A DNA stretch of 11,051 nucleotides, from assembly GCA_902489225.1 (NCBI GenBank), contig CABTZA010000051.1:1-11051 (forward strand), in the 5' to 3' direction. Shown here in pieces: positions 6,703-11,051 of the stretch (within the stretch, counting starts at the first letter, position 1; every line of letters starts with the position of its first letter). The position numbers and the translations under genes are program-made. Below the pieces are notes generated by a model. The model was not told the origin of the DNA, made no database searches, and saw nothing but the letters and a program-made list of their open reading frames with translations. This DNA comes from an uncultured Collinsella sp. (GTDB taxonomy: Bacteria; Actinomycetota; Coriobacteriia; Coriobacteriales; Coriobacteriaceae).

Positions 6703-7350
6703 ATGGGTTTCATCAATTTTATCGCCGAGCTGCTTAAGGACCCGCGCACCGCGATCGCCAGCTGGATCGCCGCCGGCCCGCTTATGGCCTACGGCTGCGT
6801 GTTCCTAATCATCTTTATCGAGACGGGCGTGGTGTTCTTCCCGTTCCTTCCCGGCGACTCGCTGCTGTTTGCCTCGGGCTTCTTTGCCCATAACGGCGGC
6901 TTTAACATCGTGGCGCTTCTGGCCACCGCATGGGCCGCAGCCATCTTGGGCGATCAGTGCAACTTTATGATCGGCCACTTCTTTGGCCGCAAGATCATTG
7001 CCTCGGGCAAGGTAAAGGCCATGACGCCCGAGCGCATCAAAAAGTCCGAGGATTTCCTGGATAAGTGGGGCCATCTGGCCATCTTCCTCGGCCGCTTCTT
7101 CCCGTTCATCCGCACCTTTGTGCCTTTTATCGCCGGCATGGGCGGCATGCATTGGCGCAACTTTGTCGTCTTTAACGTGCTGGGTGGCATTACCTGGTCG
7201 ACGGTCTTTACGCTGCTGGGCTACTTCTTTGGCGGCATCCCCTTTGTGCAGGAGCACTTTGAGCTGCTGATCGTCGGCATCGTTGCCGTGTCGATCATCC
7301 CGACCGTGGTCGGTCTGGTTAAGACTAAGCTGGGCAAAAAGAACGCGTAG
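6703..7350 (+). CDS. DedA family membrane protein (VTT/SNARE-associated domain)
   Basis: A 215-residue polytopic membrane protein of the DedA superfamily. Some members (UptA/YngC, DedA) recycle undecaprenyl phosphate across the membrane for wall synthesis, others affect lipid distribution and envelope stress tolerance; which applies here is not readable. Family marks: the re-entrant segment ETGVVFFPFLPGDSLL (40-55) with Glu40 and PGD, Asp84, and the second motif GRFFPFIRTFVPFIAG (130-145) with Arg131 and Arg137. Hydrophobic helices lie near 27-47, 66-90, 153-178 and 186-206, with a lysine-rich tail. The ATG at 6703 is chosen because GAGAGG lies at 6688-6693 and the helix begins soon after; extension upstream to 6664 would need a TTG start and adds unrelated residues. 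It is monocistronic, with its own terminator, divergent from cysE. Confidence 0.92.
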   Translation: MGFINFIAELLKDPRTAIASWIAAGPLMAYGCVFLIIFIETGVVFFPFLPGDSLLFASGFFAHNGGFNIVALLATAWAAAILGDQCNFMIGHFFGRKIIASGKVKAMTPERIKKSEDFLDKWGHLAIFLGRFFPFIRTFVPFIAGMGGMHWRNFVVFNVLGGITWSTVFTLLGYFFGGIPFVQEHFELLIVGIVAVSIIPTVVGLVKTKLGKKNA

Positions 7351-7380
7351 CTCGAGCCAGCGCGTAAACCGTGCAGTTGA

Positions 7381-7413
7381 GGCCCGTCACCGCTTACGGT
7401 GGCGGGCCTTTTT
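7381..7413 (+). terminator. Intrinsic terminator of the DedA gene
   Basis: GGCCCGTCACC (7381-7391) pairs with GGTGGCGGGCC (7398-7408), ten Watson-Crick pairs and one T-G pair, with loop GCTTAC, followed directly by TTTTT (7409-7413). Confidence 0.92.
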
Positions 7414-7433
7414 GCTTCGGTCAAATGAAAATA

Positions 7434-7485
7434 CTTTAGTTAGTTAAAGAAAAACGTTTTATCCGACGCGCGTGCGGAGTACAAT
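7434..7485 (+). promoter_or_regulatory. ilvE promoter region with two symmetrical motifs
   Basis: TACAAT (7480-7485) is a good -10. Upstream lie the inverted repeat CTTTA-GTTAGT-TAAAG (7434-7449) and AAAACGTTTT (7451-7460), a perfect 10-base palindrome inside the string AAACGTTTTATCC (7452-7464) that is also present at 826-838. The hexamer TTTTAT (7457-7462) is at -35 spacing (17 bases) but matches poorly, so the promoter may need an activator or be read as an extended -10. Confidence 0.4.
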
Positions 7486-7492
7486 CTCGTGC

Positions 7493-7642
7493 ATGCGAAT
7501 CGACGTGCCATTGGCTTTGATGCTGTTTGCGTGTCCCGTCCGGCTCTACGCTCCGGGCGTGCGACGTTGCGACGCGGCCGGCCTCGGTCCTTGCGTGCGG
7601 GTTCGCGAGTTTGCAACTGTGTATGTAAGGAGCGACATATGA
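7493..7642 (+). CDS. Possible leaderless 49-codon upstream ORF of ilvE
   Basis: An ATG lies seven bases after the TACAAT -10, the usual distance from -10 to transcript start, so the mRNA would begin at or next to this ATG; leaderless translation is common in actinobacteria. The frame (beginning MRIDVPLALMLFACPVRL) runs 49 codons and stops at TGA overlapping the ilvE ATG (ATGA). About seven of its first 18 residues are Ile, Val or Leu, the amino acids handled by IlvE, which is reminiscent of an attenuator leader peptide. No terminator-type hairpin with a T-run is seen between it and ilvE, so coupling would have to be translational or Rho-dependent. The transcript start is inferred, not seen; chance is a fair alternative. 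Confidence 0.3.
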   Translation: MRIDVPLALMLFACPVRLYAPGVRRCDAAGLGPCVRVREFATVYVRSDI

Positions 7643-8691
7643 CTGTCGAGAAGAAGGATATCGATTGGGGTAGCCTCGGCTTTGGCTACATGAAGACCGA
7701 TTACAGCTACGAGGCCCATTGGAAGGACGGCGAGTGGGACGAGGGTGGCCTGACCACCGATCACACCCTGCATGTCTCCGAGTGCGGTGGCATCTTCCAT
7801 TACTGCCAGGAGGTCTTTGAGGGCCTGAAGGCCTACACCGCCGAGGACGGCAGCATCGTCTGCTTCCGTCCCGACATGAACGCCGAGCGTATGTACAACT
7901 CTGCGCAGCGCCTCGAGATGCCCCCGTTCCCCAAGGACAAGTTCGTTGAGGCCGTCAAGCAGGTCGTTTCTGCCAACGCCGCCTGGGTTCCGCCCTTCGG
8001 TTCCGGCGCGACCCTGTACGTGCGTCCGTTTATGATCGGCTCCGGTGACGTGATCGGCGTGGCTCCCGCTCCTGAGTACACGTTCCGCATTCTCGTGACC
8101 CCGGTCGGTCCGTACTTTAAGGGTGGTCTCAAGCCCGTTAAGCTGCGCGTTTCCGAGTATGACCGCGCCGCACCGCACGGCACCGGCAACATCAAGGCCG
8201 GCCTGAACTACGCCATGTCCCTCAAGCCCACGATGGAGGCCCATCGCGAGGGCTATGCCGAGAACCTGTATCTCGACTCCGAGTCCCGCACCTATGTCGA
8301 GGAGACCGGTGGCGCCAACGTCCTGTTCGTGAAGGAGGATGGCACCCTCGTCGTTCCGCAGTCGCACACCGACTCCATCCTGCCCTCTATCACCCGCCGT
8401 TCGCTCGTTCAGGTTGCTCAGGACCTGGGCATAACCGTCGACCAGCGCCCCGTCGAGTGGGCCGAGGTCAAGGCCGGCACCTTTGTGGAGTGCGGCCTGT
8501 GCGGCACCGCCGCCGTCATCTCCCCGGTGGGCGAGATCGACAATAAGGTTTATGGTGCCGATGAGACCGTGACCTTCCCGGCTGGCTACACCGAGATCGG
8601 CCCTGTGATGAAGAAGCTCCGCGAGACCCTGACTGGTATCCAGTCTGGTGCTGTCGAGGATAAGCACAACTGGGTTTACACCGTGGCGTAA
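7639..8691 (+). CDS. ilvE: Branched-chain amino acid aminotransferase
   Basis: A 350-residue fold-type IV PLP enzyme that interconverts leucine, isoleucine and valine with their 2-oxo acids, using glutamate/2-oxoglutarate; cytosolic. The PLP lysine is Lys186 in GTGNIKAGLNYA (181-192). Other marks are QEVFEGLKAY (57-66), FRPDMNAERM (76-85), the EETGGANVLF segment (221-230), the serine/threonine phosphate site SILPSITRRS (246-255) and GLCGTAAVISPV (286-297). Length and order match the larger BCAT type II group (Actinobacteria, Bacillus, eukaryotes), rather than the ~310-residue E. coli form. The ATG at 7639 has AAGGAG at 7627-7632; open frame upstream to 7489 encodes Arg-rich text unlike the family. 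Every Lys codon I read is AAG and GTC/ACC/CGT-type codons dominate, suggesting high expression. It stands alone, away from other ilv/leu genes. Confidence 0.96.
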   Translation: MTVEKKDIDWGSLGFGYMKTDYSYEAHWKDGEWDEGGLTTDHTLHVSECGGIFHYCQEVFEGLKAYTAEDGSIVCFRPDMNAERMYNSAQRLEMPPFPKDKFVEAVKQVVSANAAWVPPFGSGATLYVRPFMIGSGDVIGVAPAPEYTFRILVTPVGPYFKGGLKPVKLRVSEYDRAAPHGTGNIKAGLNYAMSLKPTMEAHREGYAENLYLDSESRTYVEETGGANVLFVKEDGTLVVPQSHTDSILPSITRRSLVQVAQDLGITVDQRPVEWAEVKAGTFVECGLCGTAAVISPVGEIDNKVYGADETVTFPAGYTEIGPVMKKLRETLTGIQSGAVEDKHNWVYTVA

Positions 8692-8716
8692 GCTGCCATA
8701 GCTGTTCGGCCCGAGG

Positions 8717-8823
8717 GCAACCTTCCTTTCCGGCGCGTCCTCGGACATGAAAGAACCTCCGCTGCGCACTTCGTGCGGCGGAGGTTCTTTCGTCCTGCGG
8801 AGTGCGCCGGGAGGGAAGGTCGC
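8717..8823. repeat. Nested ~107-base palindrome around the ilvE terminator
   Basis: Bases 8717-8736 pair with 8804-8823 (19 of 20 positions as RNA, two G-U), an internal loop follows, then the perfect terminator stem 8749-8762 with 8778-8791 and an apical stem 8765-8769 with 8773-8777. All arms share the same centre, 8770. The length and layout resemble the element at 6-105 although the sequences differ. Confidence 0.6.
8749..8791. terminator. Terminator hairpin of ilvE
   Basis: GAAAGAACCTCCGC (8749-8762) is perfectly complementary to GCGGAGGTTCTTTC (8778-8791), capped by CGCAC/GTGCG and a TTC loop. The T-run is built into the distal arm (TTCTTTC), and the A-rich proximal arm gives the same on the other strand. 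It begins 58 bases after the ilvE stop. Confidence 0.75.
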
Positions 8824-9088
8824 GCTTTTGTTTTGGTTCGCGCCATGTGGGGGTGGTGGCGACGTGCATTTTTGCGAGTATTCTGCAATCGAAGGCCCCT
8901 GCATACCGACCTCGGGCAAAAAATCGGGATTTCTCGATGTTTTCTACGAATGATGGGCGGGGTTATGGGCTGGCAGCGTTTGATTTGCAGGGATATTCGC
9001 GGTCTTTGGCATTTATCGTGGCGCCCGAAGCTCTTGGTTATGTTGAATACTCCTGAAAATGCACGGCGCTTAGAGGGGGACCTTCGCG

Positions 9089-9134
9089 AAAAAGGAAACC
9101 GCCCCGTCGAAGTATGCATTCGACGGAGCGGTTT
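9089..9134 (-). terminator. Intrinsic terminator of lemA
   Basis: AAACCGC (9096-9102) pairs with GCGGTTT (9128-9134) and CCGTCGAA (9104-9111) with TTCGACGG (9119-9126), one mismatch between, loop of seven bases. On the minus strand the stem is followed by CCTTTTTC (9088-9095). It starts 37 bases past the lemA stop. Confidence 0.88.
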
Positions 9135-9170
9135 ATACATTTGGCCGATTAAGGATGCGCTGTCAAACTA

Positions 9171-9722
9171 CTAGAACTTGACGGTCGGTGCCTGGCGGGC
9201 GGCCTCGGCGGCCTCAAAGCCCTGGCGCTCCTTAAACTGGAAGATGCCGGCAAAGATGACAGCCGGGAACGTCTGAATGGCGTTGTTGTAGCTGAGCACG
9301 CAATCGTTGTAGCTCTGGCGTGCATAGCTAATCTTGTTCTCGGTATCCTCGAGCGATGCCTGCAGCTGCGTAAAGTTGGTGTTTGCCTTAAGATCGGGGT
9401 AGGCCTCGGCTACGGCGAAGAGCTGGCGCAGCGCACCGGTCAGCACGTTGTCGGCTTCCATCTTGGCCTCGGGCGTGGTGGCCTTGACGGCGGTGTTACG
9501 CGCGCTGATCACGGCGGAGAGCGTCTCTTGCTCGTGTTTGGCGTAGCCCTTGACGGTCTCGACCAGGTTGGGGATCAGGTCGTTGCGACGCTGCAGCTGC
9601 GTATCGATGTTCTGCCAGGCGTTATCGATGCGGTTACGCTTGGTGACCATGTTGTTGTAGATGCCGGCGATGGCGCAGACAATCACAATGACAACAACGA
9701 TGCCGATGATGACGGTAATCAT
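9171..9722 (-). CDS. lemA: LemA family protein
   Basis: A 183-residue membrane-anchored protein of the LemA family, whose biochemical role is not established. An N-terminal hydrophobic helix (2-21, nearly all Ile/Val) anchors it, with the helical remainder predicted outside the membrane bilayer. Family marks: RRNDLIPNLVETVKGYAKHE (45-64), YPDLKAN (108-114), LQ..L..TENKI..AR..YN (120-139), FP at 152-153 and the terminal APTVKF (178-183), so the protein is complete. The start ATG at 9722 has GGAG shortly upstream. LemA genes often sit beside a TPM-domain (YgcG-like) or HtpX protease gene; none is adjacent here, so this copy is solitary. A minus-strand promoter (TATACT at 9784-9789, with TCGGCA at 9807-9812 as a 17-spaced -35) lies about 60 bases upstream. 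Confidence 0.93.
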   Translation of the reverse strand: MITVIIGIVVVIVIVCAIAGIYNNMVTKRNRIDNAWQNIDTQLQRRNDLIPNLVETVKGYAKHEQETLSAVISARNTAVKATTPEAKMEADNVLTGALRQLFAVAEAYPDLKANTNFTQLQASLEDTENKISYARQSYNDCVLSYNNAIQTFPAVIFAGIFQFKERQGFEAAEAARQAPTVKF

Positions 9723-9783
9723 GATGTCTCCGTTTCGAAAGGCCGCGGCGGCATGCGCCAGCTGCCGTTGGTATAACGCTACT

Positions 9784-9812
9784 AGTATACCCGCAACGTT
9801 TTGCCGTGCCGA
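9784..9812 (-). promoter_or_regulatory. Candidate lemA promoter
   Basis: On the minus strand TCGGCA (9807-9812) and TATACT (9784-9789) are separated by 17 bases; four of six and five of six match the consensus. GTATA (9771-9775) and TATAC (9786-9790) form a small inverted repeat over the -10 and start region. Confidence 0.5.
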
Positions 9813-9921
9813 ACTTTCCGGTAAGCGTTATGTTTTCGGTAGGGTTGGCACCGGGGCAAAGCGCGCGAGGTACAGGTGTAAGATATGCGACAGATTGACG
9901 AGTGTTGTCTTTGCCCTGAGG

Positions 9922-10518
9922 ATGGCGATACCAGTGGACCTTCGCATCAAGAAAACCTACCGTGCCCTGTTCGATGCCTTTACCGAGCTTCTCGAGGAGC
10001 ATCGTTTTGAGGACCTGACGGTTGCCATGCTGTGCGACCGCGCCATGATTCGCCGCACGACGTTCTACAAGCACTTTCGTGACAAGAACGATTACTTTGC
10101 CTTTTATATCGATGAGCTTATGTCGGGCTTGCCGCAAAAACAGCCCGATGAGGCCGGCGCAGTGTCTGCCGAGGACGTGCACGCGCTTCGACACGCGATT
10201 TTGGACGATGCCATGGATTTGATTCTGGCGCACGAGCGGCTCATGGATAACATTTTGGCAAGCAGCATGTCGGGTATGTTGACCAACGTTATTTGCGACC
10301 GCATTGCCCGCTCCATCCGCGAGCGTGTGATGAACGTGCTTGCCGAGGATGCCCTGGCTCCCGTGTCACTCGAGACGACGTCTGAGTTTGTCGTCGGCGG
10401 CATTATTCGACTTTTCACGATATGGTGGGAATCGGGCCACGATCTTGAGCGCCGACCTGAGATAGCCGACGTGGTCGATGCATTGTTTGAGCGGACCATG
10501 ACACCGGTGCATCACTAA
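9922..10518 (+). CDS. TetR family transcriptional regulator
   Basis: A 198-residue regulator. The N-terminal TetR-type DNA-binding domain spans about 5-60: DLRIKKTYRALFDAFTELL (6-24) as helix 1, then FEDLTVAMLCDRA (29-41) and the recognition part IRRTTFYKHFRDK (43-55). The helical C-terminal ligand/dimer domain (65-190) is of the type seen in DhaS-like and other short regulators with a Trp-rich segment FTIWWESG (165-172); the ligand is unknown. The start is uncertain: ATG 9922 has no ribosome site before it, whereas GTG 9934 has GAGGA 11 bases upstream and would give a protein beginning at VDLRIKK. The open frame extends to 9661 but that part overlaps the lemA coding region antisense and is not family-like. 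No efflux or enzyme gene is adjacent on the same strand, so targets are probably elsewhere, or lemA, which is divergent. Confidence 0.88.
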   Translation: MAIPVDLRIKKTYRALFDAFTELLEEHRFEDLTVAMLCDRAMIRRTTFYKHFRDKNDYFAFYIDELMSGLPQKQPDEAGAVSAEDVHALRHAILDDAMDLILAHERLMDNILASSMSGMLTNVICDRIARSIRERVMNVLAEDALAPVSLETTSEFVVGGIIRLFTIWWESGHDLERRPEIADVVDALFERTMTPVHH

Positions 10519-10521
10519 AAG

Positions 10522-10611
10522 TGGCGGAGAGAGGGGGATTCGAACCCCCGGAACGCTCTCGCGCTCAACGGTTTTCAAGACCGCCGCATTCAACCGCTCT
10601 GCCATCTCTCC
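10522..10611 (-). tRNA. tRNA-Ser (anticodon UGA)
   Basis: Read on the minus strand, GGAGAGA (5' end at 10611) pairs with TCTCTCC (10526-10532) as acceptor stem, followed by discriminator G (10525) and an encoded CCA (10522-10524). The T arm contains GGTTCGAATCC, the anticodon loop is CTTGAAA with TGA at 10575-10577, and there is a long variable arm (GAGCGCGAGAGCGTTC-like), as required for a class II tRNA-Ser. It decodes UCA and possibly other UCN codons. It lies tail-to-tail with the TetR gene, three bases apart. On the minus strand TATCAT (10622-10627) is a likely -10, placing the transcript start a few bases before the tRNA. Confidence 0.97.
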
Positions 10612-10662
10612 GTGAGTCGTAATGATAGCATCGTTTTGAATTTGCAACAGGGAAGGCGAACG

Positions 10663-11051
10663 ATGACGATCACCGAAATCGACGAGAAGTTCATGCGCGA
10701 GGCGCTGGCGGAGGCGCGAGCCGCCGCGGCGGTGGGCGAGGTGCCCATCGGAGCCGTAGTGGTGCGCGACGGCGAGATCGTCGCGAGGGCGCATAATCGT
10801 CGCGAGCTCGACCAGAACCCTTCGGCGCATGCGGAGTTTGCGGCCGTGTGCGCCGCTGCCCAGGCACTTGGCCGCTGGCGCCTTTCCGACTGTACGGTCT
10901 ACGTGACGCTTGAACCCTGCTGCATGTGTGCGGGGCTTATGGTCAACGCGCGCGTGGGGCGCTGCGTGTATGGCGCGAGCGACGCCAAGGCGGGCGCGTT
11001 GGGATCCCTATACGATTTGAATGCCGACTCGCGCCTGAATCATCGGTTTAA
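10663..11051 (+). CDS. tadA: tRNA-specific adenosine deaminase (3' end outside window)
   Basis: The first 129 codons of TadA, which deaminates A34 to inosine in tRNA-Arg(ACG) so that it can read CGU, CGC and CGA. The zinc-binding/catalytic motifs are complete: HAE (56-58, with Glu58 as proton shuttle) and PCCMC (85-89, Cys86 and Cys89). Also typical are GEVPIGAVVV (25-34), AHNRRE (43-48), DAKAGALGSLYDL (107-119) and LNHRF (125-129). The ATG at 10663 has GGAAGG at 10651-10656 with six-base spacing. The frame is still open at the window end; about 15-40 residues are expected to be missing by comparison with the usual 145-170. It diverges from tRNA-Ser with a 51-base intergenic gap that must hold both promoters. 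Confidence 0.96.
   Translation, partial: MTITEIDEKFMREALAEARAAAAVGEVPIGAVVVRDGEIVARAHNRRELDQNPSAHAEFAAVCAAAQALGRWRLSDCTVYVTLEPCCMCAGLMVNARVGRCVYGASDAKAGALGSLYDLNADSRLNHRF

Larger units (their letters stand above)
8692..9170. other. 479-base gene-free stretch
   Basis: Between ilvE and lemA. It holds the nested palindrome with the ilvE terminator (8717-8823), an unexplained stretch (8824-9088), and the lemA terminator (9089-9134). Open frames here (for example plus-strand 8773-9174) have no start with a ribosome site, run through the hairpins, and look like no known protein. In 8866-8925 TTTTGCGAG and CTCGGGCAAAA form a loose inverted repeat, so a small RNA or dispersed repeat tail is possible. 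Confidence 0.5.

Noticed and set aside
7489..7638. N-terminal extension of IlvE
   Set aside because: The frame is open from a GTG at 7489 but encodes Arg-rich text with no aminotransferase similarity, while AAGGAG sits exactly before the ATG at 7639.
7486..7638. T-box or classical terminator-attenuator before ilvE
   Set aside because: No T-box consensus and no hairpin followed by a T-run before the start codon.
7546..8919. 457-codon open frame on the minus strand
   Set aside because: Antisense to ilvE; its first part reads through the terminator hairpin, and no ribosome site precedes it.
8773..9174. 133-codon plus-strand frame in the ilvE-lemA gap
   Set aside because: It begins inside the terminator hairpin, passes through the lemA terminator and has no ribosome site.
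9661..9921. Upstream extension of the TetR regulator
   Set aside because: It would overlap the lemA start antisense and its composition is not that of a TetR protein; family similarity begins at DLRIKK.
1..11051. CRISPR array, prophage or insertion sequence
   Set aside because: No regularly spaced repeats, no transposase, integrase or phage structural gene, and no target-site duplications were seen.

Overview
The window reads as chromosomal DNA from a GC-rich Gram-positive bacterium. Protein style (short intergenic gaps, strong AGGAGG-type ribosome sites, -10 boxes of the TATACT/TACAAT kind, Lys almost always AAG in well-expressed genes) suggests an actinobacterium, most likely a gut Coriobacteriia of the Collinsella type. 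That assignment is inference from the look of the proteins; no 16S or marker search was possible.

Layout from left to right: a nested palindrome at the left edge (6-105); a small nitroreductase on the minus strand (149-670); a 96-residue protein of unknown function on the plus strand (965-1255) with a strong terminator; a MarR-like regulator overlapping the first of two ABC exporter half-transporters (1437-5663, one operon); a shared terminator; serine O-acetyltransferase on the minus strand (5774-6478); a divergent DedA-family membrane protein (6703-7350) with its terminator; a branched-chain aminotransferase (7639-8691) preceded by a possible leaderless 49-codon upstream ORF; a 479-base gene-free stretch (8692-9170) holding a second nested palindrome and an unexplained tail; a LemA protein on the minus strand (9171-9722); a TetR-type regulator (9922-10518); tRNA-Ser(UGA) on the minus strand (10522-10611); and the start of tadA, cut by the window end (10663-11051).

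The most coherent unit is regulator plus heterodimeric exporter. The two ABC subunits carry complementary substitutions expected of a TM287/TM288-type asymmetric transporter: the first has Asp for the catalytic Glu and Gln for the switch His, while the second has normal catalytic residues but a SISQGQ signature. The regulator's upstream region carries two near-identical inverted-repeat boxes exactly 35 bp apart, a plausible autoregulatory operator pair. CysE and IlvE are amino-acid biosynthesis genes (cysteine; branched-chain amino acids). Others are single-gene units.

No phage, transposase, CRISPR array or obvious horizontally acquired island is visible. The least ordinary signals are the two ~100-base symmetrical stem structures, the candidate leaderless uORF in front of ilvE, and the operator array in front of the marR-ABC operon.
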